DNA of 64,000 nucleotides from Luteococcus sp048595755 (GCF_048595755.1 NZ_CP184360.1:1488001-1552000), one strand, 5' to 3'. Shown: positions 1-8,724, counted from the stretch's first letter. The notes: a model not told the origin generated them from the letters alone. Translations and numbers: made by a program.

Positions 1-902
1 GTGACGCGCGTGGGGCGCTCCAGCTCGGCGTCCTTGTCCACCTTGTAGTCACCCAGCACGACGGTCGAGGACGGGCTGCCGAACTGGTTGCCGATCCGGC
101 CGTACGCGTCGGGCGACTTCACCTTGGTGATCGTGTTGCCCTTGGCGATCAGCAGGCCGTCCTCGCAGCCGACGGTGATGGCGTCCTTCACCGCGGCCTC
201 GCCGTGCACGCCGGGGCAGTCGGTGTTCTGGGCAATGGTCTTGCCCTCCTTGTCCTGGATCGCCAGGCCGTTGCGGCTCTTCTCGTCGCCGATGGTGTGG
301 ATGAGGCTGTCGTCCTCACGGAAGACCGCGACGCCGTGGTGGGCCTGGGGCAGCTTCACCTGGTGGGTGTGGGGCTTCTCGTCCGAGAGGGTGGTGGGGT
401 CGTACCACTCGATGCGGCCCTCGCCGTCGTAGAAGAGGGCGGTGCGTCCGCCGTGGGTGACGGCGTGGCCGGGTTCCTTGCCGTCGAAGGTGATGTCGGT
501 GAGCAGCGGTTCGGTCTTGTTCGAGTGGGTGTGGTCACCGTGTGGCCTGGTCCACGCGCCCATGTCGAGCACTCGGAAGCCCTGGCCCTCGGTCACCAGC
601 AGTCGCCGGCCGTCACCGGCCTGGTTGAGGCGGGTGAACCCGTCCAGGGGGAAGGCGGCAACCTTCTCTCCCTTCTTGGCGTCGATCACCTGGACGCCGC
701 CGTCGTAGGTGAAGGCCAGCCGCGGGGTGGGGCCGGCGGCTTCGACGGTCTTGCGAGCGCTGGGGCTCTCGTGCTCGTGGCTCTCGTGGTCGTGCGCGCT
801 CTCGGTGGCGCTGGGTGTGGCTGCCGGGGTGGCCGCGGTGCCGCAGCCGGTCAGGATGGCGAGTCCGCAGGCGGCGGTCAACGCAACATGGATTCTATTC
901 AT
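1..902 (-). CDS. AztD-like zinc metallochaperone lipoprotein (3' end outside window)
   Basis: The visible 300 residues begin with a lipoprotein signal (lipobox ILTGC, Cys20), then an Ala/Thr/Ser linker with a His/Glu/Asp-rich stretch (HDHESHEHES), then a beta-propeller-like secreted domain holding another His cluster (HGDHTHSNK). Histidine-rich loops on a propeller are typical of AztD, the extracytoplasmic chaperone that passes zinc to the solute-binding protein AztC of a zinc ABC importer. The gene runs off the left edge, so the C-terminus and any aztABC partners cannot be seen. The ATG at 902 lies inside a Zur-like palindrome, which fits induction under zinc starvation. The zinc role is inferred from composition and architecture. 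Confidence 0.72.
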   Translation of the reverse strand, partial: MNRIHVALTAACGLAILTGCGTAATPAATPSATESAHDHESHEHESPSARKTVEAAGPTPRLAFTYDGGVQVIDAKKGEKVAAFPLDGFTRLNQAGDGRRLLVTEGQGFRVLDMGAWTRPHGDHTHSNKTEPLLTDITFDGKEPGHAVTHGGRTALFYDGEGRIEWYDPTTLSDEKPHTHQVKLPQAHHGVAVFREDDSLIHTIGDEKSRNGLAIQDKEGKTIAQNTDCPGVHGEAAVKDAITVGCEDGLLIAKGNTITKVKSPDAYGRIGNQFGSPSSTVVLGDYKVDKDAELERPTRV

Positions 903-917
903 AGTGAGAATCAGTAT
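901..917. promoter_or_regulatory. Zur-like operator overlapping the aztD-like start
   Basis: ATAGTGAGAATCAGTAT is an inverted repeat of the form ATA-n-TGA-nnn-TCA-n-TAT in an unusually AT-rich patch. Its shape resembles actinobacterial Zur boxes (TGAnAATGATTnTCA type). It overlaps the start codon of the zinc-chaperone-like gene, so a bound repressor would block transcription or elongation directly. The assignment to Zur rather than another Fur-family protein rests on the adjacent gene. Confidence 0.5.
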
Positions 918-1009
918 CATTAAGGGTCTCGGGTGCGCAAGGAAGGGCAGGGCTGGCCAGGCTCTAGCGGGCTCGGACAGCGTGCCGCCCTGCGGATACG
1001 ACAGGTGCG

Positions 1010-1039
1010 TTGACCCCACCGGGCCGGGTTAGGCTCACC
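1010..1039 (+). promoter_or_regulatory. Leaderless promoter with DtxR/IdeR-like box for the MFS gene
   Basis: TTGACC (1010-1015) and TAGGCT (1030-1035) can serve as -35 and -10, though the 14-base spacer is short. TAGGCT is followed by seven bases and then the ATG at 1043, the usual geometry of a leaderless mRNA. The overlapping GGTTAGGCTCACC (1027-1039) matches 12 of 13 central positions of the DtxR/IdeR consensus (TTAGGTTAGGCTAACCTAA). Iron-dependent repression is therefore plausible. Confidence 0.45.
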
Positions 1040-1042
1040 CGC

Positions 1043-2242
1043 ATGCTCGCCCAAGACGCCAAGCCGCGCCTGTGGACACGGACCTTCACGAGTCTGACCC
1101 TGGCGAATTTTGGCATTGCCATGATCTTCTACATGCTCACCGCGACGTTGAGCGGTTGGGCCTTGACCGATCTGGGCGCGAGCCAGACCCAGGCCGGCTT
1201 GGTGGCTACGGCGTGGTTCCTGGGGGCGATGACGGCCCGACTCTTCGCCGGCCGCATGATGATGCAGTACGGCGAGCGAGTGGTGGTCCTGGGTAGCGGC
1301 TTGGCCATGCTGGCAGGCAGTCTGCTGTACCCGTGGTCGGACTCCGTGCTGCTGCTGTTGGTGCTGCGTTTCGTGCACGGCATCAGCTTCGGGGTGGCGG
1401 CCACGGCGCTGGCGGGAACCACCCTGTCGCGGGTGCCGATCGAGCGACGCGGTGAGGGCTCCGGCTGGTTCAGTCTGGGTCTGGCCCTGGCCACCGGGGT
1501 GGGGCCCTTCGTGGGCAATGTGGTGCAGGCCAGCGGGTTGGGTCAGCAGGGCGTCTTCTGGTTGTCGGTGGGCTTTGCCCTGTTGACGGTGGTGATGTCG
1601 CTGGTGGTCGTCGGTGAGATGTCGGGGCCCCCCACGGTCAAGCCGGGCAGGGGCAGTTCATTGTCCGACTACGTCGATCCGTCCGTGCTCCCGATCGGCA
1701 TCGTGGTGGCGGCCTGCGCCATGCCCTTCGGCACCATCCTCACTTTGCTGATGCCCTATGCGCGGTCCATCGACCTGGAGAAGGCCGGGGGCCTGTACTT
1801 CCTGGTCTATGCGGTCGTGATCGTCTTCTCCCGCCCGGTGGCGGGGGTCCTGCAGGACCGTCTGGGAGACACGACCATCATGCTGCCCATCATCGGGGCC
1901 ATGATTGTCGGTCTGCTGTTGACCACCTGGGCGCCCAACGGACTGGTACTGCTGTTGGGTGGTGCGGTGCTCGGCCTGGGGTACGGAACGTTGGTGCCGG
2001 CCGGGCAGACGGTGGCGATCAACCTGGTGGGCTCGGCCCGCGCCGGCCTGGCGGTCTCCAGCTACTTCCTGCTGGTGGATGCCGGTACCGGCATCGGTCC
2101 CTTCGTCCTGGGTTCCTTGGTGGAGCCGCTGGGCTACCGCGGCGCGCTGCTGGTGGGAGTGGCATTCTCGGTGGTCGGTTTCATCGGCATGTTCCTGCTG
2201 CGGCGCAGGATCGCTGCGCAGAAGCAGGCCGCTGCGGCCTGA
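1043..2242 (+). CDS. MFS transporter, 12-TM, possible metallophore exporter
   Basis: This 399-residue integral membrane protein has about twelve hydrophobic segments and the loop-2/3 pattern of the major facilitator superfamily (GRMMMQYGERVVVLGS after TM2, RGEGSGWFSLG after TM4). The ATG at 1043 is preferred to an upstream GTG/TTG extension because it lies seven bases after a TAGGCT box and the protein then begins properly with its first transmembrane helix. It is divergent from the zinc chaperone gene, and a DtxR/IdeR-like box overlaps its promoter. Export of a siderophore or metallophore is therefore a reasonable guess, but the sequence alone does not fix the substrate. Confidence 0.8.
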   Translation: MLAQDAKPRLWTRTFTSLTLANFGIAMIFYMLTATLSGWALTDLGASQTQAGLVATAWFLGAMTARLFAGRMMMQYGERVVVLGSGLAMLAGSLLYPWSDSVLLLLVLRFVHGISFGVAATALAGTTLSRVPIERRGEGSGWFSLGLALATGVGPFVGNVVQASGLGQQGVFWLSVGFALLTVVMSLVVVGEMSGPPTVKPGRGSSLSDYVDPSVLPIGIVVAACAMPFGTILTLLMPYARSIDLEKAGGLYFLVYAVVIVFSRPVAGVLQDRLGDTTIMLPIIGAMIVGLLLTTWAPNGLVLLLGGAVLGLGYGTLVPAGQTVAINLVGSARAGLAVSSYFLLVDAGTGIGPFVLGSLVEPLGYRGALLVGVAFSVVGFIGMFLLRRRIAAQKQAAAA

Positions 2243-2261
2243 TCGTCGCTGGGAAACTGGT

Positions 2262-2290
2262 TTGGGGCCCCGCCCATGCGGCCCTAGAAT
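2262..2290 (+). promoter_or_regulatory. ileS promoter
   Basis: TTGGGG (2262-2267) and TAGAAT (2285-2290) are separated by 17 bases just downstream of the MFS stop codon. The predicted transcript would start around 2297, immediately before T-box stem I. Confidence 0.5.
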
Positions 2291-2296
2291 GTCTGC

Positions 2297-2520
2297 GTCC
2301 GCAAGGCGACGATGGGGCCATCACCCCGGAGCTGCCGGAAGAACGGTCACCACCCACCGGGTGGCGGCTCACTAGACCCGGCCGCGGCGAGCAAGAGCGG
2401 GATCTCCGTCGGCCCAGCCTGTCGAGGCCACGGAATCCAAGGAGGGTGGTACCGCGGGCCGCCCGGACACGCGTCCGGCAGTCTCGTCCCTTCGTCCAAG
2501 GACCGACGAAGAGGAATGCG
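2297..2520 (+). promoter_or_regulatory. Translational T-box riboswitch, isoleucine-specific
   Basis: The leader carries the diagnostic T-box sequence AGGGTGGTACCGCGG (2443-2457). Its TGGT would pair with the NCCA end of uncharged tRNA, and the variable T fits discriminator A. An ATC isoleucine specifier (2320-2322) sits in GGGGCCATCACCCC near the 5' end, as in other actinobacterial ileS leaders. Downstream, CTTCGTC (2490-2496) pairs with GACGAAG (2505-2511), which abuts the ribosome binding site AGAGGA. There is no terminator poly-T, so control looks translational: uncharged tRNA-Ile would release the ribosome binding site. Confidence 0.88.
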
Positions 2521-5500
2521 ATGAGCACCGATACGACGAGCACCCCCGACAATCCCGGTGCGGAGCCCAGTGGGCGTGCTGCGACGCAGGAGCAGCAGGG
2601 CGCAGGGCGCGGAGCGCGGGGGGTTCAAGGGGGGTCGTCCCCCCTTGCCTACAAGGCAGTCCCGGCCCAGATCGACCTGCCGGCCATGGAGCACGAGATC
2701 CTGGACTTCTGGCAGGCCAACCAGACCTTCGAGGCCACCTTGGCCAAGACCGCCGACGGTGAGCCGTGGACCTTCTACGAGGGTCCCCCCACCGCCAACG
2801 GCCAGCCGGGCACCCACCACATCGAGGCTCGCGTCTTCAAGGACGTCTTCCCCCGCTTCAAGACCATGCAGGGCCGGCACGTCGAGCGCAAGGCCGGTTG
2901 GGACTGCCACGGTCTGCCCGTCGAACTGGCGGTGGAGAAGGAACTGGGCATCGACTCCAAGGACCAGATCGAGGACTACGGCGTCGAGGCCTTCAATGCC
3001 AAGTGCCGCGAATCGGTCGGCCGGCACGTCGGCCAGTTCGCCGAGCTCACCAGCCGCATGGGCTACTGGGTGAACATGGACGAGGCCTACTGGACGATGT
3101 CCCCCGAGTACGTCGACTCCGAGTGGTGGGCGCTGAAGACCATCTTCGACAAGGGCCTGCTGGTGGAGGACTTCCGCGTCGCTCCCTACTGCCCGCACGA
3201 CCAGACCGCCTTGAGCGACCACGAGCTCGCGCAGGGCTACGAGGACACCGTCGACACCACCGTCTTCGCTCGTTTTCCCCTCACCAGTGGCCCGTGGGCC
3301 GGCAAGGCAGACCTGGCGATCTGGACCACCACCCCGTGGACGCTGATCTCCAATGTCACCGTGGCCGCTGGCGCCGACATCGACTACTGCGTGGCCCGCA
3401 AGGAGGGGGAGACCCCCGTCGTGTTGGCCGTCGACAACGTCCCCACCGCGCTGGGCGAGGAATGGAGCATCGCCGAGACCTTCAAGGGCGCCGAGATGGA
3501 GGGCTGGACCTACCAGCGGCCCTTCGACGCCATGGAACAGCCCGGCAAGGCCTTCTTCGTCGTGCTGGAGGACTACGTCGCCGTCGGTGAGGGCACCGGT
3601 CTGGTGCACCAGGCCATGGCCTTCGGCCAGGACGACTACGAGTCCAACAAGCGCCACGGGGTGGAGTTCGTCAACCCGATCGGCGCCAACGGCTGCTTCA
3701 AGGAGGGGACCGGCTTCGTCAGCGGCCTGTTCTTCAAGAAGGCCGACCCGGTCATCATCGACAAGCTGCGCGAGACGGGCCTGCTGCTGGGCACCCTGGA
3801 CCACGAGCACCCCTACCCGCACTGCTGGCGCTGCCACACGCCGTTGATGTACTACGCCATGCCCAGCTGGTACATCCGCACCACGCAGCGCAAGGACCAG
3901 TTGCTCGCCGAGAACGAGAAGACCAACTGGTACCCCGAATCCATCAAGCACGGCCGCTTCGGCGACTGGCTGGAGAACAACATCGACTGGGCGCTGAGCC
4001 GCAGCCGCTACTGGGGCACGCCGCTGCCGGTGTGGCGCAACGACGAGGACCCCACCAAGGTGGTGTGCGTCGGTTCGCGCGCCGAGCTGGCCGAGCTGGC
4101 CGGCGACCCGTCGGTGGCCACGATGGACCCGCATCGTCCCTTCGTCGACGACGTGACCTTCACCCTGCCCGGGCACGGCGGCACCTACCGTCGTGTTCCC
4201 GAGGTGATCGACGCCTGGTTCGACTCGGGCTCGATGCCCTTCGCGCAGTGGGGTTTCCCGTGGGTTGAGGGCTCCAAGGAGAAGTTCGAGGCCAACTACC
4301 CGGCCGACTTCATCTGCGAGGCCACCGACCAGACCCGCGGCTGGTTCTACACGCTGATGGCGGTGAACACGCTGGTCTTCGACCAGTCCAGCTACAAGAA
4401 CGTGCTCTGCCTGGGCCACATCCTGGCCGAGGACGGCCGCAAGATGAGCAAGCACCTGGGCAACATCCTGCTGCCCATCCCGTTGATGGACAAGCACGGC
4501 GCCGACGCGGTGCGCTGGTTCATGGCCGCCTCCGGTTCGCCGTGGGCCGCCCGTCGAGTGGGTGACGGCACCATCACCGAGACTGTCCGCAAGGTGCTGC
4601 TGACCTACTGGAACACCGTCGCCTTCCACGCCTTGTATGCCCGGACGAATGACTGGGTGCCCCCGAAGGCCTCGACAGGCTCGGCCGCCGCAGACGCAAC
4701 CACGCTCCCCGAGCCTGTCGAGGGGCGTCACGTGCTGGACCGGTGGCTGGTCAGCGCCACCAACAAGTTGGTGGTCGACGTCACCGAGGCGCTGGAGAAC
4801 TTCGACACCCAGCACGCCGGCAGCCGGATCGCGACCTTCGTCGACGAGCTGAGCAACTGGTACGTGCGTCGCAGCCGCCGTCGCTTCTGGGACGGCGACC
4901 AGTCCGCGCTGACCACGCTGCACGAGACGCTTGAGGTGCTGACCCGGCTGATGGCGCCGTTGGTGCCCTTCATCACCGAACGCGTCTGGCAGGACCTGTT
5001 CGTCGCCGCCGATCCCGAGGCCCCGAAGTCGGTGCACCTGGCCGACTGGCCGGTCGCCGACACCTCGGTCATCGACGAGCAGCTGGACAAGGCGATGGAC
5101 ATGACCAAGCGCCTGGTGGAGCTGGGCCGCAGTGCCCGCGCCGAGGCCAAGGTGAAGACCCGCCAGCCGCTGGCCCGGATGCTGGTGCCCAGCTACGCCC
5201 ACGCCCAGCTGGACGACAGCCTGGTGGCCGAGATCGCCGCCGAGCTGAACATCAACAGCATCGAGTCCTTCAGCTCGGCCGGCGACGTCGTCGACTACTC
5301 CGCCAAGGGCAACTTCCGTGCCTTGGGCAAGCGCTTCGCGAAGCAGACGCCGCTGGTGGCCAAGGCCATCGCGGAGGCCGACGCCGCCAAGCTGGCCGCC
5401 GACCTGACCGCCAACGGCACCGCCACGGTGGACTTCGACGGTGGCACCCAGGTGAGCGCCGACGAGGTGATCATCTCCGAGCGTCCGCGTGAGGGCTGGA

Positions 5501-5808
5501 GCGTGGTCAACGAGCAGGGCGAGACGGTGGCGCTGGACCTGCAGCTCACCCCGGAACTGGTGCAGGCCGGTCTGGCCCGTGACGCCATCCGCTTCGTGCA
5601 GGAGACCCGCAAGGCCTCGGGGCTCGAGGTCAGCGACCGGATCCACCTGCAGTGGGCTGCCACCGGGGACCTGGCCTCGGCCATCTCGACCCACCAGCAG
5701 CTGATCGCCGACGAGGTGCTGGCCACCCAGATGGAGGCCGGCGTGCAGGGCGACGACTGGAAGGTGGAGCCCGAGTTGGGGCTGGCCGTGAAGGTCACCC
5801 GCCTCTGA
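2521..5808 (+). CDS. ileS: Isoleucine--tRNA ligase
   Basis: This cytoplasmic class I aminoacyl-tRNA synthetase has 1095 residues. The HIGH-equivalent is PPTANGQPGTHH (residues 89-100), with Trp-Asp-Cys-His downstream, and the KMSKS loop reads KMSKH (641-645). An editing (CP1) domain lies between them and an anticodon-binding and C-terminal domain follow. The ATG at 2521 is chosen because AGAGGA lies just upstream at the end of the T-box. Two oddities are visible: a low-complexity N-terminal tail of about 45 residues, and an extra segment near residues 717-736 encoded by a copy of the dispersed palindromic repeat (ASTGSA ... LPEPVEG). Upstream control is by tRNA-Ile charging. Confidence 0.97.
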   Translation: MSTDTTSTPDNPGAEPSGRAATQEQQGAGRGARGVQGGSSPLAYKAVPAQIDLPAMEHEILDFWQANQTFEATLAKTADGEPWTFYEGPPTANGQPGTHHIEARVFKDVFPRFKTMQGRHVERKAGWDCHGLPVELAVEKELGIDSKDQIEDYGVEAFNAKCRESVGRHVGQFAELTSRMGYWVNMDEAYWTMSPEYVDSEWWALKTIFDKGLLVEDFRVAPYCPHDQTALSDHELAQGYEDTVDTTVFARFPLTSGPWAGKADLAIWTTTPWTLISNVTVAAGADIDYCVARKEGETPVVLAVDNVPTALGEEWSIAETFKGAEMEGWTYQRPFDAMEQPGKAFFVVLEDYVAVGEGTGLVHQAMAFGQDDYESNKRHGVEFVNPIGANGCFKEGTGFVSGLFFKKADPVIIDKLRETGLLLGTLDHEHPYPHCWRCHTPLMYYAMPSWYIRTTQRKDQLLAENEKTNWYPESIKHGRFGDWLENNIDWALSRSRYWGTPLPVWRNDEDPTKVVCVGSRAELAELAGDPSVATMDPHRPFVDDVTFTLPGHGGTYRRVPEVIDAWFDSGSMPFAQWGFPWVEGSKEKFEANYPADFICEATDQTRGWFYTLMAVNTLVFDQSSYKNVLCLGHILAEDGRKMSKHLGNILLPIPLMDKHGADAVRWFMAASGSPWAARRVGDGTITETVRKVLLTYWNTVAFHALYARTNDWVPPKASTGSAAADATTLPEPVEGRHVLDRWLVSATNKLVVDVTEALENFDTQHAGSRIATFVDELSNWYVRRSRRRFWDGDQSALTTLHETLEVLTRLMAPLVPFITERVWQDLFVAADPEAPKSVHLADWPVADTSVIDEQLDKAMDMTKRLVELGRSARAEAKVKTRQPLARMLVPSYAHAQLDDSLVAEIAAELNINSIESFSSAGDVVDYSAKGNFRALGKRFAKQTPLVAKAIAEADAAKLAADLTANGTATVDFDGGTQVSADEVIISERPREGWSVVNEQGETVALDLQLTPELVQAGLARDAIRFVQETRKASGLEVSDRIHLQWAATGDLASAISTHQQLIADEVLATQMEAGVQGDDWKVEPELGLAVKVTRL
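4669..4725 (+). repeat. Dispersed palindromic repeat inserted in ileS
   Basis: CCTCGACAGGCTCGG at 4670-4684 and its reverse complement CCGAGCCTGTCGAGG at 4709-4723 flank a short spacer. The insert is in frame with ileS and adds about 20 residues, including LPEPVEG. The same unit occurs between genes and inside two other genes of this window. Confidence 0.85.
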
Positions 5809-5821
5809 GCGAGCCTGCCCG

Positions 5822-5861
5822 AACCGCCCGTCATCCTTCCTGAGGATGACGGGCGGTTTCC
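5822..5861 (+). terminator. Terminator after ileS
   Basis: AACCGCCCGTCATCC and GGATGACGGGCGGTT form a stem of about 15 pairs with a short loop, followed by TTTCCTTT. It closes the ileS transcript. Confidence 0.88.
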
Positions 5862-5962
5862 TTTACCCGAAGTTCATCATCCGACGGCAACCCGACCTGC
5901 CGCCCCGGGCGTATTGGGGGTGAGGGGACGGACCTGCTGCCCCCTTTGTCGAGGAGGACATC

Positions 5963-7240
5963 GTGAACGCCAAACGTCGTACCCAGTCACTGACCAGCCT
6001 CGCCCTGGGCGCGGCCATGGTCGCCGGTCTCCAGGTGGGCGCCGCTGCCCCCGCGCAGGCCGCCGGACCCAAGCAGCCAAGGCAGGTGGAGTTCACCAAT
6101 TACGGCACCCGCGCCACCTTCACCCACGTCACCCTGACCGTCGGTTACCCCAAGAAGGTCTCCCGGACGGCGTGGGAGAGCACAGTCCAGGTCTGTGCCC
6201 GCGGCGCCGAGCCGGTGGCGATCGGCCCGGACACCTTCAGCTACACCGTCGCCGATGGCGACACCCGCATCTACCAGCCCAGTGCTGGTGAGACTGGCAA
6301 GGGCCTGGCCAACCAGTGGCTGCCGGCCGGCAAGTGCACCAGTGGCACCATCACCGCGACGGGCAGGGAGCCGCTCATGACCAGCTTCCACGACCTGGCC
6401 ACCAATGAGCGCGTCGACATCCTTCCGGCCACCGAGTGGGACGCGATTCCGCGGGTCGGCTGGCCTCGTGCGGCCGGCACCAGCAACTACTTCGGTGACT
6501 TCACCAATGACAAGGTGGCCGACGTGATGGGCCTGTCCAATGGCGAGGGCATCACCTACCGCACCGTCGCGGGACCGCGTCTGACCGCCGCCGGACGCCC
6601 CGGCGTCAAGGGCCTGAACTCCAAGTACAACTGGATTCGCAAGGCCCCCGACATGGACCACAACGGCGCCTCCGAGATCCTGGCGCGTGACTTCACCGGC
6701 ACCTTGTGGCAGCACCGCATGATGGGCAACAACCGGGCGGGCTTCCCGACGATCATCGGCTACGGCTTCAACGACGCCAGCTACATGACCGTCATGAATG
6801 ACGTCAACGGCGATGGCCATGCCGAGCTGCTGGCCGTGCGCAAGGACGGACGGTTGACGCGCCAGTCGGTCAAGCCGGTCAGGGTCTCCGCCCCGGTGCA
6901 GGTGGGGCGCAACTGGCATCTGATGCGCGAGATCCTGTCGGTGGGCGACTTCTCCGGCGATGGCCGGGCCGACCTGCTGGCGATCAGCGACGACGGCAAG
7001 CTCTACCGCTACGCCTTCGATGCCAACGGCAAGATCGTCAACACCAAGCAGGTCGGCCGCGGCTGGACGACCTTCTACCAGGTCTTCAGCCCCGGCGACA
7101 TGAATGGTGACGGGCGTCGCGACATGGTGGGCGTGCGCGGTGACGGCAACCTGTACTTCTACGCCAACAAGGGCCCCGGTCGCTGGGGTGCGGCGAAGCA
7201 GATCGGCAAGAACTGGCGCGGGCTCGGGTCCATCGCCTGA
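5963..7240 (+). CDS. Secreted FG-GAP/VCBS repeat protein
   Basis: This 425-residue exported protein has a classical signal peptide (basic MNAKRRTQ, hydrophobic core, cleavage near AQA-AG). Residues of about 40-160 form a domain I do not recognise. The C-terminal half has at least five calcium-type FG-GAP repeats with cores such as GDFTNDKVADV, NDVNGDGHAEL, GDFSGDGRADL and GDMNGDGRRDM, which predicts an integrin-like beta-propeller. The GTG at 5963 follows a strong GAGGAGG ribosome binding site. It is probably a cell-surface or extracellular binding protein; no enzymatic motif is visible. It stands alone after the ileS terminator. Confidence 0.8.
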   Translation: MNAKRRTQSLTSLALGAAMVAGLQVGAAAPAQAAGPKQPRQVEFTNYGTRATFTHVTLTVGYPKKVSRTAWESTVQVCARGAEPVAIGPDTFSYTVADGDTRIYQPSAGETGKGLANQWLPAGKCTSGTITATGREPLMTSFHDLATNERVDILPATEWDAIPRVGWPRAAGTSNYFGDFTNDKVADVMGLSNGEGITYRTVAGPRLTAAGRPGVKGLNSKYNWIRKAPDMDHNGASEILARDFTGTLWQHRMMGNNRAGFPTIIGYGFNDASYMTVMNDVNGDGHAELLAVRKDGRLTRQSVKPVRVSAPVQVGRNWHLMREILSVGDFSGDGRADLLAISDDGKLYRYAFDANGKIVNTKQVGRGWTTFYQVFSPGDMNGDGRRDMVGVRGDGNLYFYANKGPGRWGAAKQIGKNWRGLGSIA

Positions 7241-7363
7241 GCCGATCCTCGACAGGGTTTTCCTTCCGGCAGGCAGTGGGGTCGTGATGCGGCGCCACTG
7301 CCCGCCAGCCCTCTGATTGCCGGAGAATGCCAGCAGGTGGTCCCATCGAGGCCGGGTCCGTGA

Positions 7364-7375
7364 CAATGTTGGGGC
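7364..7375 (+). promoter_or_regulatory. Probable leaderless promoter of the Gfo/Idh/MocA gene
   Basis: CAATGT ends six bases before the ATG at 7376 and no ribosome binding site is present. The first base departs from TANNNT, so this is a weaker member of the leaderless set. Confidence 0.35.
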
Positions 7376-8380
7376 ATGGACAAGCGCGCAGCAGACCGGC
7401 CCATCAGGTGGGGCATCGCCGGGCCGGGCCGAATGGCCCAGGCCTTCGTCAAGGACTTCGCCCATGTCGAGGGGGCCGTGCCCCTGGCGGTGGGGTCCCG
7501 CAATCGTGACCGTGCCCAAGGCTTTGCCGACGAGTTCGGCCTCGAGAAGGCCTTCGGCAGTTACCGCGAACTGTGTGAGTGCCCGGACGTGGACGTGGTC
7601 TACATCGCCACACCGCACCCGCAGCACAAGGCGATCGCCCTGGAAGCGATCGACAATGGCAAGGCGGTCCTGGTGGAGAAGGCCTTCGCCACCACGCTGG
7701 CCGGCGCCCACGAGATCGTCGAGGCGGCCCGAGCGCAGCAGGTCTTCGCGATGGAGGCCATGTGGACCCGCTTCCAGCCCGTCGTGCGTGCCCTGCACGA
7801 AGTGGTCGACCAAGGGCAGTTGGGGCAGTTGCTCGGCGTTCAGGGTGATCTCTACGCCCAGCGCGACTTCAACCCGACCGACCGCCTCTTCGCCAAGGAG
7901 CTCGGTGGTGGCGCGCTGCTCGACCTGGGCGTCTACGTGCTGCAGTTCGCGCAGGACTTCCTGGGTGCGCCCAACCAGATGGAGGTGAAGGGCACCCTGT
8001 ACCCCAATGGCGTCGACGCGCAGGCAGGCATGGTGCTCACCTACGACTCGGGGGCGCTGGCGACGCTGGCCGTCTCGCTGCAGTCCACGGGCCCGGGGCG
8101 CATGGTGGTGATGGGCGACCAGGGCTGGGCCGAGGTCAAGCCGCGCTTCCACCACCCGGATCGCGTCGTGGTGCACCGCAAGGGCGTCACGCCGCGCACC
8201 CTCGCGCACGCCCCTGCCGGCACCGGCTATGCCCACGAGATCGACGAGGTCAACGCCGCGCTGCGTGAAGGCCGTCTCGAGAGCGAGATCATGCCGTTGT
8301 CCGACACACTGGCAGTCATGGCACAGTTGGAGCAGGCGTTGCACGCCGTTGGCGTAAAGCACACCGATCAGCCACTGTGA
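7376..8380 (+). CDS. Gfo/Idh/MocA family oxidoreductase
   Basis: This is a 334-residue NAD(P)-dependent dehydrogenase. The N-terminal Rossmann fold starts at WGIAGPGRMAQAF (GxGxxA-type loop), continues through YIATPHPQHK and the family EKP position as VEKAFATT (Lys is kept, Pro is replaced by Ala), and passes into the alpha/beta substrate domain (MEAMWTRFQPVV, GGGALLDLGVY). Family members oxidise sugars, inositols or dihydrodiols; the substrate cannot be fixed here. The ATG is probably leaderless. The stop codon overlaps the region just upstream of the next gene, which suggests cotranscription with the GNAT gene. Confidence 0.85.
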   Translation: MDKRAADRPIRWGIAGPGRMAQAFVKDFAHVEGAVPLAVGSRNRDRAQGFADEFGLEKAFGSYRELCECPDVDVVYIATPHPQHKAIALEAIDNGKAVLVEKAFATTLAGAHEIVEAARAQQVFAMEAMWTRFQPVVRALHEVVDQGQLGQLLGVQGDLYAQRDFNPTDRLFAKELGGGALLDLGVYVLQFAQDFLGAPNQMEVKGTLYPNGVDAQAGMVLTYDSGALATLAVSLQSTGPGRMVVMGDQGWAEVKPRFHHPDRVVVHRKGVTPRTLAHAPAGTGYAHEIDEVNAALREGRLESEIMPLSDTLAVMAQLEQALHAVGVKHTDQPL

Positions 8381-8397
8381 TCAGGCAGGATGAAAAC

Positions 8398-8676
8398 ATG
8401 AACATTTCCGTTGCGCTCAAGAACGAGAAGAAGCGATACGAGGCGACCGTCGACGGTCAGCTCGCCGGCACCATCAGCTACGAGGTCGAGGGCGATGTCC
8501 TCGACCTGCAGCACACCGTCGTGGAGCCCGACTATGAGGGCCAGGGCGTTGGCGGTGAGCTCGTCAAGGGCGCCCTGGACCACATGCGTTCCATCGGCAA
8601 GAAGGCCAAGCCCACCTGCTCCTTCGTCGCCGACTGGATCGAGAAGAATCCCGAGTACCAGGACATGGTTGCCTGA
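8398..8676 (+). CDS. Small GNAT-type N-acetyltransferase (YjdJ/COG2388 family)
   Basis: This 92-residue cytoplasmic protein has the minimal GNAT fold: a short N-terminal beta hairpin, a beta strand (HTVVEPDYEGQGVGGELVKGALD) carrying the acetyl-CoA pyrophosphate loop GQGVGG, and a final strand with CSFVADWIEKNPEY, the signature of this stand-alone family. The ATG at 8398 is preferred over the GTG at 8377, because AGGCAGGA lies at normal ribosome-binding distance and the family starts here. The acceptor is unknown. It follows the oxidoreductase closely. Confidence 0.85.
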   Translation: MNISVALKNEKKRYEATVDGQLAGTISYEVEGDVLDLQHTVVEPDYEGQGVGGELVKGALDHMRSIGKKAKPTCSFVADWIEKNPEYQDMVA

Positions 8677-8703
8677 TCGACCGTTCGGCCTACACGGCCA
8701 CGG

Positions 8704-8723
8704 CCCCCGAGCTTGTCGAGAGG
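8704..8723 (+). repeat. Half-copy of the palindromic repeat between convergent genes
   Basis: CCCCGAGCTTGTCGAG lies in the 48-base gap between the GNAT gene and the convergent DUF1707 gene. It may also serve as a transcription stop, as no other hairpin is visible. Confidence 0.7.
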
Positions 8724-8724
8724 G

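Noticed and set aside
2347..5694. Minus-strand open frame of more than 1100 codons antisense to ileS
   Set aside because: Composition is that of an antisense shadow in GC-rich DNA (His/Gly/Val/Asp-rich, no domain), there is no ribosome binding site, and ileS has full motif support.
7270..7320. Terminator after the FG-GAP gene
   Set aside because: GGCAGGCAGTGG can pair with CCACTGCCCGCC, but there is no T tail and pairing is imperfect, so I left it out.
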